Assembly: GCA_035630195.1 (NCBI GenBank) | Contig: DASQLD010000096.1 | Coordinates: forward strand, 1 to 15,340 | DNA: 15,340 nucleotides | Origin: DASQDN01 sp035630195 | Lineage (GTDB): Bacteria > Acidobacteriota > Terriglobia > Bryobacterales > Bryobacteraceae | Direction: 5' to 3' | Shown: one piece after another, positions 1 to 8,237 of the stretch | How the letters are laid out: each line of letters begins with the position of its first letter | Position numbering within the stretch: position 1 is the first letter of the stretch | The notes under the pieces: generated by a model | The model's input: the letters and a program-made list of their open reading frames with translations, nothing else | Databases searched by the model: none | Told to the model about the DNA's origin: nothing | Position numbers and translations under genes: made by a program

Positions 1-786
1 TTCTTCGCCGAGCCGCATCAGGTTCATGCCGAGTTGGGCGCGCGCCGACTGCAAGTTAGGATCGAGTTCGAGCGCTTTCTTATAGGCGGCAATGCCTTCT
101 TCATAACGGCGGTTGAGCACCAGAATGTGGCCAGCCAACGACCAGGCATCCCCGTAGACGGGATTGATCGCGTTGATGCGCACTTCCCACTCGCTCGGCT
201 TCTTGTCCTCGAGAAGATCGATCGCCAAGCGGACGGCCATTGCGTCGAGGGCGTCGGGCGCCATCTTCATCGCCTTATCGGCAAGCTCGATCGCCTTAGC
301 CTCGTTGCTGTCTTCCAAAGCAAGTTTGGCGAGAAGCTCTTGCGCCTCGACGAGTTTTGGATCGAGTTGAAGCGCCTGCTCGGCAAACTCAACTGCCTGC
401 TTATCGAAGCCGTCCGAAGCGATCAAGGCAATGCCGAGTGTTGCGCCGGCGTGCTTTGGTTGGATTTCGAGGGCTTCCTTGAAAAGCGTCTGCGCTTCCG
501 GCGGGTTGAAGCGCTCTAAAAAGAGACGTCCCCAACGGACACGCAGATCGGCATTCGTGGGTTGCTGCGCTACAGCTACCTTGAACTGGTCGTTGGCTGC
601 TTTGTATTCGCGGAGTCCCCACAACCCTTCCGCGCGAGCTGCCGCGCTGTTGCTTGCAGCCAGCTTCTTGAAGCAGGCGTTGGCTTCGTTTCGTTTCCCG
701 CGCCGCTCAAGTGTCCGGCAACTTTCGCCCGGATCGGCGGCGAGAGCCGAGAACGCAAGCAACAGCAGAGCGACACAAAACTTCAT
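1..786 (-). CDS. Secreted TPR-repeat protein, 3' end beyond the window
   Basis: The reading frame is open from an ATG at 786-784 to the left edge, giving 262 codons with no stop, so the C-terminus is missing. It starts with a signal peptide (MKFCVALLLLAFSALA, then ADPGES). From about residue 80 on, helical repeats of the tetratricopeptide type follow, for example AQTLFKEALEIQPKHAGA, AVEFAEQALQLDPKLVEA and GIAAYKKALELDPNLQSA, with the usual A-x-x-x-Y/F...AL-x-L-x-P spacing. TPR proteins are protein-protein interaction scaffolds, so a periplasmic scaffold for the products of the upstream operon genes is the likely role (inference). The ATG overlaps the stop of the preceding caspase-like gene as ATGA (786-783), which implies translational coupling. 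An enzymatic domain could follow off the edge and cannot be judged. Confidence 0.85.
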   Translation of the reverse strand, partial: MKFCVALLLLAFSALAADPGESCRTLERRGKRNEANACFKKLAASNSAAARAEGLWGLREYKAANDQFKVAVAQQPTNADLRVRWGRLFLERFNPPEAQTLFKEALEIQPKHAGATLGIALIASDGFDKQAVEFAEQALQLDPKLVEAQELLAKLALEDSNEAKAIELADKAMKMAPDALDAMAVRLAIDLLEDKKPSEWEVRINAINPVYGDAWSLAGHILVLNRRYEEGIAAYKKALELDPNLQSARAQLGMNLMRLGEE

Positions 787-1670
787 TTATCGATCTCCGC
801 CTGTGTGCGCGCCAGTTCGAGCAGGAGAGTTTGAAGTTCGCGCTTGTACTGGTCCGTGGGCATCGCTGCCTTCTGGAACTTCAGCTTATCGATGTCGGTC
901 TCGAGTTGTTCCCGCTTGGTCAGGAGCGCCCGTTTGGCCGGGTCGGCTGCGGCCTTTTGGATGGAGCCGATGCGCAGCAGCGCAAACCGGCCGGCATTCA
1001 TGGGACCGTTGGAGTCGCCTCCATCGAGCATCGCGTGTTCGGTCGCGAGACGTTTGTTCGTTTCGTAAAATTGTTTGGTCTTCAACTCCGCGAATTTAAA
1101 CGCTTCGAGTGCGCTAATCACTTCGTTCTTGTCGGTGTCGGCAGCCGCGTCGCGCAAGGCCTCGATCCAGTAACGCGGAAAGACCGTCGCATTTTTCTCG
1201 GTGCCGGATTTGGTCGCTGTGATGACGGTGCGATTCTGGCGCACCAGCGCGTGTTGCGAACCGCCGCTCGCGCTGGTCGCATTGACGACAAGTTGTTTGC
1301 CGGCCTTTACGCGATCCAGAAGAGTGGCCAGTTCAATGGCCGTCATGTCGGGACCGGGAAGATTCACCTTATACTCCGTGCCATCAAACGTGCCGTGCCC
1401 GAACATGACCAGGACAAGCGAGTCTTCGCTCTTGGCTTCTCTTGTTGTTCTTTCCAGGGCGGCTCGCAGGCTGGCGCGCGTGGCCTTTGCGCCCATCAGT
1501 GTTTCAACGTGCGTTTCAGGAGTTTCGCGCAGCGTCTTGTCGAGATCCTGGGCCCAGGTAGCGAATCGCTGCTCGTAATCCGGCTCTCCCCCTAGTCCGG
1601 AGACTACGATGCAATGTGTTGTCGCGCCGGCTGATAAAACCGCAGCCAGCGTCAGCACCGCAACTTTCAT
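783..1670 (-). CDS. Secreted caspase/legumain (C13)-like protein lacking a catalytic cysteine
   Basis: The frame runs upstream to 1700, but I choose the ATG at 1670. It begins a clean signal peptide (MKVAVLTLAAVLSAGA) and overlaps the previous stop as ATGA. The product is 295 residues. The body resembles clan CD peptidases: a hydrophobic strand ending in VMFGHGTFDG (His92 at the usual catalytic-His position), a second strand QLVVNATSASGGSQ (126-139) where the nucleophile Cys would be expected, and the bacterial C13-like segment RLATEHAMLDGGDSNG (207-222). The only cysteine is Cys20, at the signal-peptide end and not in a lipobox. As written it therefore cannot be a cysteine peptidase. Residues 245-295 form a charged, probably coiled-coil helix. 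It is probably a periplasmic pseudo-enzyme or binding protein working with its operon neighbours. The fold assignment is from motif recognition only. Confidence 0.75.
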   Translation of the reverse strand: MKVAVLTLAAVLSAGATTHCIVVSGLGGEPDYEQRFATWAQDLDKTLRETPETHVETLMGAKATRASLRAALERTTREAKSEDSLVLVMFGHGTFDGTEYKVNLPGPDMTAIELATLLDRVKAGKQLVVNATSASGGSQHALVRQNRTVITATKSGTEKNATVFPRYWIEALRDAAADTDKNEVISALEAFKFAELKTKQFYETNKRLATEHAMLDGGDSNGPMNAGRFALLRIGSIQKAAADPAKRALLTKREQLETDIDKLKFQKAAMPTDQYKRELQTLLLELARTQAEIDK

Positions 1671-3904
1671 ACAAGGCCCCATCTCCGGCGTAATAGCCAC
1701 TCAGTAGACCGAAGCAATAGAGCGCCAATGAAGAAGATCGGCATATCCCAGAGGTCGCGCGTCTCTTTGACGGAAATACCCGCCTCTGAGTATGAGATCT
1801 CAGCCGGGATCTTTGCGGCTTGATCAGGAGTGTAGTATTTGCCCTGCGTTTCAGACGCTAACTTCTCCAGTAACTCGCGGTTCTGTTGCACCCGGAAATT
1901 TTCGGAGACACCGTCCTCGCGACGGAACGACACGACGTCGCGTCCAACTTCCTCAGGTCCACGGTAGGCGATCGTTTCAACAACATACGAGCCAGGTCGG
2001 ACGGCTGCATACTCGGCGGTATAAATTCCGGGAGTTCCGGGATCGGGGCGGAGCGCAATCTTATCGTTCGTGTTCTCAGGACCGATGACAGTAGCTTCGA
2101 TTCGTCCGTCGGTCAACGGCAAATAGCTCTTGTCGCGGGCATCGACGCGAATCGCAATGCGATTCTCATCGGCGAAAACCGTCTTTGGCACGGATGAAAT
2201 CACCTTTCCATGCGTCCCGGAGACCAGCCAGCGTAGCATCTGCTGCCAGAACATTTCATGCGTTTTGTCTTCGAGCGGCTGCTGCATTTGCCAGCGCCAC
2301 GAACCTGCGGTGGCAAAGACGGCCGTCCGTCCACGTCCATAGTTCTGCGTCACCAATAAAGGATGACGACCGCGACTCGTCGGGAGTAACTCTGCTAGAA
2401 CAACCGCTCCAGCCTTGGGTGTTCCGGCTTCGTGATAATTCTGCAGGTAGGGCAGTTTCTTCCAGCGGTCGGCGTTGCGCGCGGAATCGTCATCGAGACG
2501 GCAAAGAAGACTGTCGCGGCCGGCGGCGGTGAGCTCTACAGTCGCGGGATCGCGATGAAAGCCGTCTTTCCGGTTCGGAAGGTTGACGGGCAGAAGATCA
2601 TTCAACGCAGATTTCTCCCATCCGCCATCGCCCAGACCAGACCGACCACCAAGCCACAACAACCCTCCGCCGCGCCGATCGACAAACTGCTTCAGCAATT
2701 CCTGCTGAGTCGGAGTGAAGTAGTTTGCCTCGACACCTCCGATGATCACCGCTTGAAACTTAAAGAGTTCATCCACGGTTGCAGGGAAACCCTGCTCCAA
2801 TTCGGACGCGGTTTCCACTTGTTGACGGTACGTCTTATTTTGAGTCGTACGCAGCATCGAGGTTAGTTGTAATGCCTGATCTTCCTCAATTGCACGGCGA
2901 ATGAACTTGTACTCCCACTTCGGCTCACCTTCTATATAGAGGATTCGAGGTTTGGTCGACTCCGCCGAAACGAGCCGGGTGACGGAGTTGTTGTTTGGAT
3001 TCTCCTCGCCATCTAGAGGTTCAAGGGTCATCTGCAGATTCTTGATGCCTGCGGCGCCGGCGTTGAAGACAACAGCTTCCGTCTGCTCTTTGCCATCCGC
3101 TTTCAACGTGAATTCGCGCGTCGCGACGGCCTTGCCGTTCTCACGAATGTTGATCCGCGCTCTTCGGTTTTCATATCCGAAGCTCTTGAGCGTGATCTGG
3201 GCTGAGAGCCGCGAATCAGCGAGTACCCGCGTAGGCAACTGTGCATCGACCATTTCGATGTCGCGTTCGATCTTCTCCCGGCCGATACCAACAGTGTGAA
3301 TCGGAATACGGTGACGTCGAACTTCGCTAAGAGTCGTCAGGTCGATGCCGCCCGAATTGTCGGCTCCGTCGCTTAACAGAACGACAGCGCCGATCGGCAG
3401 ACTGCCAGCCTCGGCGGTGACTTGCTTCAGCGCTTCTCCGATGCGGGTGGCCGGTGCCTGGGCAGTGAGCTGGTTAGGAGAATCCATCCTCTCCAATCCT
3501 GCGCCGGAACGGTAAAGTCTTACTTGAAATTTTTTGTCTAAATCTTTTATTTTGCTGAGTGTTTGAAGAACAACATCGCGACGGACCACACCGTTGTCCG
3601 CGAGACTCATGCTGCGGGAATCGTCGGCGATGACGGCGACTATGTTTTGTTGCGGCCGCAGCGTCGAAACGCTAAGGGCCGGCTGCCAGAGCATCAACAA
3701 AAGCATGCCGAGCGTGGCGGTCTGTAGCCCCCACACGACGAACGGCCGCGCATCGAAACGGCGATTGCGAACAATCGGCCAAGCGAACGCTCCAGCTCCG
3801 ATCAACAACAATACTCCGAGCAGCCACAGAGGCCACCGACCCAGAAGAACGACTTCTCCGCGGGAGAACGCTTCGATCGGATACTTAAAGAAGAGTTCAA
3901 ACAT
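1667..3904 (-). CDS. Membrane-anchored vWA / glutamine-amidotransferase-like protein
   Basis: The product has 745 residues. Two N-terminal membrane segments (about 23-45 and 55-76) are followed by a von Willebrand A domain with an intact MIDAS metal site: DDSRS (Asp94, Ser96, Ser98), Thr153 in PATRIG and Asp179 in LLSDG. A class I glutamine-amidotransferase-like domain (about 310-545) begins KPRILYIEGEPKWEYKF and includes RRGGGLLWLGGRSGLG, but I see no nucleophile Cys in a G-x-C-x-G elbow, so it is probably not an active amidotransferase. A beta-sandwich-like region follows, then a last membrane helix near 717-738 (FFIGALLLRSTEWLLRRR). The large central part is probably periplasmic. The start ATG overlaps the DUF4159 stop by one base (TAATG), and the 3' end overlaps the next gene by ATGA. 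In many bacteria such proteins sit beside MoxR AAA+ and DUF58 genes, neither of which is visible here. Confidence 0.85.
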   Translation of the reverse strand: MFELFFKYPIEAFSRGEVVLLGRWPLWLLGVLLLIGAGAFAWPIVRNRRFDARPFVVWGLQTATLGMLLLMLWQPALSVSTLRPQQNIVAVIADDSRSMSLADNGVVRRDVVLQTLSKIKDLDKKFQVRLYRSGAGLERMDSPNQLTAQAPATRIGEALKQVTAEAGSLPIGAVVLLSDGADNSGGIDLTTLSEVRRHRIPIHTVGIGREKIERDIEMVDAQLPTRVLADSRLSAQITLKSFGYENRRARINIRENGKAVATREFTLKADGKEQTEAVVFNAGAAGIKNLQMTLEPLDGEENPNNNSVTRLVSAESTKPRILYIEGEPKWEYKFIRRAIEEDQALQLTSMLRTTQNKTYRQQVETASELEQGFPATVDELFKFQAVIIGGVEANYFTPTQQELLKQFVDRRGGGLLWLGGRSGLGDGGWEKSALNDLLPVNLPNRKDGFHRDPATVELTAAGRDSLLCRLDDDSARNADRWKKLPYLQNYHEAGTPKAGAVVLAELLPTSRGRHPLLVTQNYGRGRTAVFATAGSWRWQMQQPLEDKTHEMFWQQMLRWLVSGTHGKVISSVPKTVFADENRIAIRVDARDKSYLPLTDGRIEATVIGPENTNDKIALRPDPGTPGIYTAEYAAVRPGSYVVETIAYRGPEEVGRDVVSFRREDGVSENFRVQQNRELLEKLASETQGKYYTPDQAAKIPAEISYSEAGISVKETRDLWDMPIFFIGALLLRSTEWLLRRRWGLV

Positions 3905-4716
3905 TAGTGCGTCATCGAATAAATGATGTAGTTGATTCCGATTTTGTACGCCATGGAGGCGTATTTTTCCGGATAGTTCGGGTGATCAGCCCATTCCCAC
4001 GCATCGCCGAGATCCATGTTGTGGCAGATGGCAACCATGATCCGGCCCTTGTCGTCGTAAATCCCGCGCCATTTTCCTTCGACGCCATCGTACTCGTAAG
4101 TTCTGCCTGTCCCGAACGTTACGACACCGGGTACCTGGAAGCGCTCATCGAGATCGTATAGTACGTGAAAGATTTCGTCTTTGCTGTCGATGTCCACCAC
4201 CGGCCGATCGGGGAAGACCTTTCGCATACTTTCCATGAACACTTCCCACTCGAAGGTTCCATGGAAGTCGTCGGTCATCAGAAAGCCGCCGCGCAGTAGA
4301 TAGTCGCGCAGTTTCTGCGCTTGCGCGTCGGTTAACTCCCAATGGCCGGGTTCGACAACATACGTCCATGGGAAGTTGTAAATCTCGTCATTATCCGATT
4401 CGAGGTTGACTAACTGTTCGACAGAGCGGGTGTGGATCCTCGTCAATCGGCGCACACCTTGTACGAACTGGCGGTCGGCTTTCGGATAATCGATGGTCCA
4501 GTTTCCGCGCAAGTTCCAGATGCGATCGGAACTTCGGCCGTAGGAAGGATATTGCAGACGGGCGAAGGCGTATTCTGTCTTTTCGTCGGCGTCGGCTGGC
4601 GTGACAGGGTCTCTGTCTTCGTCGTACCACCAGGGCCGGCTACGCTGAAAACCGTACACAACGCTCCACAGGCTTAACAGTAAGAACAGTGAAATCGTAA
4701 TCGAACGCACACTCAT
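3904..4716 (-). CDS. DUF4159 domain secreted protein
   Basis: The product has 270 residues from ATG 4716; a GTG immediately upstream at 4719 is an alternative start and adds one residue. A short hydrophobic signal/anchor (ITISLFLLLSLWSVVYGF) is followed by the DUF4159 pattern: FARLQYPSYG, then a strand-helix region with WTYVVEPGHWELTDAQAQ, the RGGFLMTDDFHG turn, and a long C-terminal half ending NMDLGDAWEWADHPNYPEK. DUF4159 is related to the glutamine-amidotransferase fold, and its biochemical role is unknown. It is the first gene of the minus-strand overlapping operon, so its promoter must lie between 4717 and the divergent mqnC. I found no convincing -35/-10 pair on this strand. A role in an envelope complex with the vWA, caspase-like and TPR proteins is inferred from gene order only. 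Confidence 0.85.
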   Translation of the reverse strand: MSVRSITISLFLLLSLWSVVYGFQRSRPWWYDEDRDPVTPADADEKTEYAFARLQYPSYGRSSDRIWNLRGNWTIDYPKADRQFVQGVRRLTRIHTRSVEQLVNLESDNDEIYNFPWTYVVEPGHWELTDAQAQKLRDYLLRGGFLMTDDFHGTFEWEVFMESMRKVFPDRPVVDIDSKDEIFHVLYDLDERFQVPGVVTFGTGRTYEYDGVEGKWRGIYDDKGRIMVAICHNMDLGDAWEWADHPNYPEKYASMAYKIGINYIIYSMTH

Positions 4717-4785
4717 CACGACACCGCCCGTGGTGGCTTCAGCATAGCATAGACGTTTATCAAGACGTGCCCGCCTGGTGGTTCG

Positions 4786-4814
4786 TTGTGCCTGTCTCTC
4801 AAAAGATGTATATT
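4786..4814 (+). promoter_or_regulatory. Candidate sigma-70 promoter for mqnC
   Basis: TTGTGC (4786-4791) and TATATT (4809-4814) are separated by exactly 17 bases, a plausible housekeeping promoter. Transcription would start near 4821, leaving about a 50-base leader before the chosen mqnC ATG. It lies in the 155-base divergent region, whose remaining sequence shows nothing else convincing apart from two AGACGT hexamers (4751 and 4763). Confidence 0.4.
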
Positions 4815-4871
4815 CCTTAAGATATTCTAATGCTTTCTGGTCCTCTACGCCTTTGGTACCCTGAATTCAAT

Positions 4872-5903
4872 ATGATGACGCGCCAGGAAGCGATAGACCT
4901 TTTTGCCAGTGATGATCTCATCGGCCTCGGAATGGCCGCTGACGCCCTCCGTCGCACGCTTCACCCTGAGCGCGTCGTCACCTATATCATCGACCGCAAC
5001 ATCAACTACACCAATTTCTGTACGGAGTATTGCAGCTTCTGCGCGTTCTACCGACCTATGGGTCACAAGGAAGGCTATGTTCTTCCAAAAGAGGTCATCT
5101 TCGATAAGATCCAGGAGACGATCGACCTGGGCGGTACAGGGCTGCTGATGCAGGGCGGTTTGCATCCCGATTTGAAGATCGATTGGTATGAGGATCTGTT
5201 CCGGTCGATAAAGCAACGATTTACGATTCACCTGCACTGCCTGTCGGCCCCTGAGATCACCAACATAGCGGAGGTCAGCGGCCTTTCGTTGCGAGACACA
5301 ATCGCTCGGCTGCGCGATGCAGGTCTCGATTCCATCCCCGGTGGCGGCGCGGAGATTCTCGATGACGCGGTACGGCACCGGATCAGCCGCTTGAAGTGCG
5401 GAACCAATGAGTGGATGGACGTCCACCGTACCGCGCATCACCTGGGTATGCGGACGACCGCCACAATGATGTTCGGCTGCGGCGAAACGATCGAGCAGCG
5501 GATGAATCACTTTGACCTTATACGTAATCTGCAAGAGGAAACGGGTGGATTTACGGCTTTCATCCCCTGGACCTTCCAGCGTGAGAACACCTCATTAGGC
5601 CGTTTCGTCAAGGAAGAAGCGACTGCCGTCGAATATTTGAAGACGCTTGCGATCTCACGGTTGTACTTGCGCAATTTCCTGAACGTTCAATCTTCCTGGG
5701 TCACCCAGGGCTTGAAGACCTGTCAGGTAGGTCTGAAGTTTGGCGGCAATGACGTGGGTAGCACGATGATCGAAGAGAACGTGGTTTCGCAAGCCGGAGC
5801 GCGCAACCATGCCACAGAGGAAGACCTTCGCAGGCTGATTCGTGACGCCGGGTTTGTTCCGAAGCAGCGTGACACTCTCTATCGCGCGTATTTCCTGAAC
5901 TAG
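4872..5903 (+). CDS. mqnC: Cyclic dehypoxanthinyl futalosine synthase (MqnC), radical SAM
   Basis: The frame is open from an ATG at 4830, but I choose 4872 (343 residues) because MMTRQEAIDLFASDD aligns with the usual MqnC N-terminus and the putative transcription start near 4821 would leave 4830 almost leaderless. Neither start has a clear Shine-Dalgarno. The radical-SAM cluster motif is CTEYCSFC (Cys50, Cys54, Cys57), preceded by the MqnC-typical YIIDRNINYTNF. Further family segments are LMQGGLHPDLKIDWYE, HCLSAPEI and SIPGGGAEIL. MqnC cyclises dehypoxanthine futalosine in the alternative (futalosine) route to menaquinone, in the cytoplasm, using S-adenosylmethionine and a [4Fe-4S] cluster. 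Its presence implies menaquinone respiration by the futalosine pathway. No other mqn gene is in the window. The related MqnE is less likely given the HPDLKIDWYE and NINYTN signatures. Confidence 0.9.
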   Translation: MMTRQEAIDLFASDDLIGLGMAADALRRTLHPERVVTYIIDRNINYTNFCTEYCSFCAFYRPMGHKEGYVLPKEVIFDKIQETIDLGGTGLLMQGGLHPDLKIDWYEDLFRSIKQRFTIHLHCLSAPEITNIAEVSGLSLRDTIARLRDAGLDSIPGGGAEILDDAVRHRISRLKCGTNEWMDVHRTAHHLGMRTTATMMFGCGETIEQRMNHFDLIRNLQEETGGFTAFIPWTFQRENTSLGRFVKEEATAVEYLKTLAISRLYLRNFLNVQSSWVTQGLKTCQVGLKFGGNDVGSTMIEENVVSQAGARNHATEEDLRRLIRDAGFVPKQRDTLYRAYFLN

Positions 5904-5960
5904 CGCAATTCGCCCGCCTTCTCGAGTTGCATGGGAGGGACTCTCAGAACTACTAATATA

Positions 5961-5966
5961 GAGAGG
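5961..5966 (+). promoter_or_regulatory. Shine-Dalgarno deciding the 5973 start
   Basis: GAGAGG lies 6 bases before ATG 5973. This selects that ATG, which begins a signal peptide, over the in-frame ATG at 5931, whose extra residues (MGGTLRTTNIERTN) are not signal-like. Confidence 0.6.
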
Positions 5967-5972
5967 ACCAAC

Positions 5973-7271
5973 ATGCTCATGACCCGATGTCTGCTGACAG
6001 TTGCCTTCTTAGCTGGAAACCTCGCCGCAAACTGGCCTCAATGGCGCGGCCCTTTGTCGAACGGCAGTACGACGACGGCAAAAGACTTGCCAGTTCAGTG
6101 GTCTCAGGAGCAAAACGTCCTCTGGCGGACGAAGACACCAAGCTGGAGCGCCGCAACACCTATCGTCTGGAATGACACCGTTTTCATCACCTCTGCTGAA
6201 GAGGGCTTTGTACAGCTCGGCCAGCGCGGTGGGGAAGAGAATGCCAAGGACAAAATTTTCCTCATCGCCGTGAACCGCAAGGACGGAACAATCCGGTGGC
6301 GCAATCAGATTGATGCAGGGAATCGTCTGTATCGCAAGCAGAATTCTGCCTCGCCATCGCCGATTACCGATGGTAAGCACGTTTGGATCATGACAGGCAA
6401 CGGCAAGCTGCTCTGCTTCACATTTGCGGGAAAGGAAGTTTGGAAGCGCGACATCCAAGCGGAGTACGGGCAGTTTGGCTTGAACCACGGTTATGCGTCG
6501 ACGCCTTTACTTCATGGCGATCGCCTGTACGTACAGGTGTTGCACGGCATGAAGACGGACGACCCATCCTATATTTTCGCGGCTGATAAGAACACGGGCA
6601 AGACAATTTGGAAAGTCGAACGTCCGACCGATGCGAAATCGGAATCGCCGGACAATTACGGGACTCCGCAGCTTGCGACTGTCGATGGAAAACTTCAGTT
6701 GATCATCTCGGGCGCCGATTATGCAACGGGTCATGATCTGGCAACCGGAAAAGAGCTGTGGAGGATCGGCGGCTTCAACCCTACAGACAATGGCTTCAAC
6801 CGCACCATTGCCTCGTCGGTGGTGATCGGTAGCGATGTATATACCACGAGTACGCGCGGCCGTCCGTTCATTGCATTTAAGGCTGGCGGATCCGGGACGA
6901 TCACGGGCAAGAACGAAATTTGGACTAACAATCTCGGCGCCGACGTTCCGACACCCACGACAGACGGCAAGTACATCTATGTGCTGAACGACATCGGCAT
7001 CATGCACTGCTTGGACGCCAAGACCGGGAAGCCCGTCTACGAAGGTCAACGTATCGAGCGCGGAACTTATAGCTCTTCGCCATTGCTGGCGGATGGAAAG
7101 ATTTATTCCATCAATGAAGAAGGAACCACCACGGTCATCAAGGCCGGTCCTACGTTTGAAATTCTCGGAGTGAGCAAACTCGAGAATAATACGTTGGCGA
7201 GTCCGGTGGCGGTGGATAATCAGCTCTTCATACGGACCGCAGACTATCTTTATTGCATTCAGAAGAAGTAG
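5973..7271 (+). CDS. Secreted PQQ-like (BamB-type) beta-propeller protein
   Basis: The product has 432 residues from ATG 5973. A signal peptide (MLMTRCLLTVAFLAGNLAA) is followed by NWPQWRGPLSNG, an opening found in many secreted PQQ-like propellers of Acidobacteriota and Planctomycetota. Repeated propeller blades are visible by their ends: RKDGTIRWRN, FAGKEVWKRD, KNTGKTIWKV, LATGKELWRI and AKTGKPVYEG, each followed by a strand of the form xxxxPLLxGDRLYV. This is the COG1520/PQQ_2 family. Many members do not bind PQQ and act as binding or scaffold propellers, and no catalytic Asp motif or haem site is visible. It follows mqnC by 69 bases and precedes the amidohydrolase by 15 bases, so the three may be cotranscribed. 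A functional link to menaquinone synthesis is not implied. The substrate is unknown. Confidence 0.85.
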   Translation: MLMTRCLLTVAFLAGNLAANWPQWRGPLSNGSTTTAKDLPVQWSQEQNVLWRTKTPSWSAATPIVWNDTVFITSAEEGFVQLGQRGGEENAKDKIFLIAVNRKDGTIRWRNQIDAGNRLYRKQNSASPSPITDGKHVWIMTGNGKLLCFTFAGKEVWKRDIQAEYGQFGLNHGYASTPLLHGDRLYVQVLHGMKTDDPSYIFAADKNTGKTIWKVERPTDAKSESPDNYGTPQLATVDGKLQLIISGADYATGHDLATGKELWRIGGFNPTDNGFNRTIASSVVIGSDVYTTSTRGRPFIAFKAGGSGTITGKNEIWTNNLGADVPTPTTDGKYIYVLNDIGIMHCLDAKTGKPVYEGQRIERGTYSSSPLLADGKIYSINEEGTTTVIKAGPTFEILGVSKLENNTLASPVAVDNQLFIRTADYLYCIQKK

Positions 7272-7286
7272 AGATAGAATACTCGC

Positions 7287-8237
7287 GTGAACCGCAGATC
7301 ATTCCTTGGCGCCACAGCCGGCGCGGCGCTTACTTGTCCGTCGAGCGCGGCGACGAAAATTCCTATCATTGATTGCCATATCCACTTGTTCGACACGGCG
7401 CGTCCCCAGGGCGTGCCGTGGCCTGAAAAGAAAAACACTGCGCTGTATAAGCCGGCAATGCCCGACCGGTACCGCAGCATCGCCGTTCCTTTGGGCGTCA
7501 CCGGCGCGATCAAAGTGGAAGCGAGTCCGTGGCTCGAAGACAACCAGTGGGTCCTGGATGTAGCGGCAAAAGACAAAATTATAGTCGGCGTCGTGGGCAA
7601 CCTGGAGCCGGGCAAGCCGGAGTTCGCCAAGAACCTCGAACGCTTCCATAAGAACAAGCTGTTTCTCGGCATTCGATGTGGGAATCTGTGGGATCGAAAT
7701 TTCACGGACGATGTGAAGCGGCCGGAGTTTATCGCGGACGTCAAGCTTTTGGCTAAAGCTGGGCTCTCGATGGATACCGCGAATCCGAACCCCAGTCTGA
7801 TGGCGGATGTTGTTCGATTGACGGATCGAGTTCCGGAATTGCGTTTCATCATCGACCATCTGCCGCAGATGGCGAAGCCGACCGACCCTGCAATTCTGCG
7901 CGACTACAAGGCGCATCTTCAGGAGATCGGCAAGCGGCCGCAGATCTACGTCAAGATCTCGGAGGTGTTCCGTCGTGTGGATGGAAAGATTCCGACGGAC
8001 TTGGGCTTCTACAAGGCCAATCTCGATGAGATTTTTGGCGTGTTCGGCGAAGACAGGGTCCTGTACGGTAGCGACTGGCCAAATAGCGACAACTGGCTGC
8101 CTTATCCAGAGGTTCTCCGAATCGCGCAGGAATATTTCAACACGAAGGGTCAAGTGGCGGCCGAGAAATACTTCTGGAAGAACTCGGTGAAAGCGTATCG
8201 CTGGGTAAAGCGCGACTCTTCACAGCCGAGTGCATGA
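7287..8237 (+). CDS. Tat-exported amidohydrolase, L-fuconolactonase-like (amidohydrolase_2)
   Basis: The product has 316 residues, starting at GTG 7287; an N-terminal twin-arginine signal (NRRSFLGATAGAAL) supports that start. The TIM-barrel metal-hydrolase pattern of the amidohydrolase_2 / COG3618 family is present: IIDCHIHLFD (His31, His33), IIDHLPQMAKP (His191) and LYGSDWPNSDNW (Asp263). The middle part (WLEDNQWVLDVAAKD, then VVGNLEPG) matches the COG3618 layout. Characterised relatives hydrolyse sugar lactones (L-fucono- and L-rhamnono-lactone) or related cyclic esters, and others are decarboxylases. The exact substrate is not readable. The Tat signal places it in the periplasm, unlike typical cytoplasmic fuconolactonases. 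The sugar-acid dehydratase-like genes on the opposite strand make a lactonase role plausible. Confidence 0.85.
   Translation: MNRRSFLGATAGAALTCPSSAATKIPIIDCHIHLFDTARPQGVPWPEKKNTALYKPAMPDRYRSIAVPLGVTGAIKVEASPWLEDNQWVLDVAAKDKIIVGVVGNLEPGKPEFAKNLERFHKNKLFLGIRCGNLWDRNFTDDVKRPEFIADVKLLAKAGLSMDTANPNPSLMADVVRLTDRVPELRFIIDHLPQMAKPTDPAILRDYKAHLQEIGKRPQIYVKISEVFRRVDGKIPTDLGFYKANLDEIFGVFGEDRVLYGSDWPNSDNWLPYPEVLRIAQEYFNTKGQVAAEKYFWKNSVKAYRWVKRDSSQPSA

Noticed and set aside
711..1595. Open frame of 294 codons on the plus strand
   Set aside because: It is antisense to the caspase-like and TPR genes, which form a coupled minus-strand operon. No start signal or domain is visible.
1671..1700. Upstream ATG at 1700 for the caspase-like gene
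   Set aside because: The extra ten residues (MAITPEMGPC) precede and disrupt the signal peptide, while ATG 1670 gives both a normal signal peptide and an ATGA overlap.
4741..4768. Repeated AGACGT and AGCAT motifs in the divergent region
   Set aside because: The copies are short and few, within chance expectation, and have no symmetry relative to either start.
4845..5534. Open frame of 229 codons on the minus strand
   Set aside because: It is antisense to mqnC, which carries an intact CxxxCxxC radical-SAM motif and family signatures.
5927..5959. Possible separate promoter before the beta-propeller gene (TTGCAT ... TAATAT)
   Set aside because: The spacing is 21 bases and both boxes are weak, so I do not call it; read-through from mqnC is equally likely.
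7299..8153. Open frame of 284 codons on the minus strand
   Set aside because: It mirrors the amidohydrolase, which has the Tat signal and metal-binding His/Asp motifs; the antisense product shows no family pattern.
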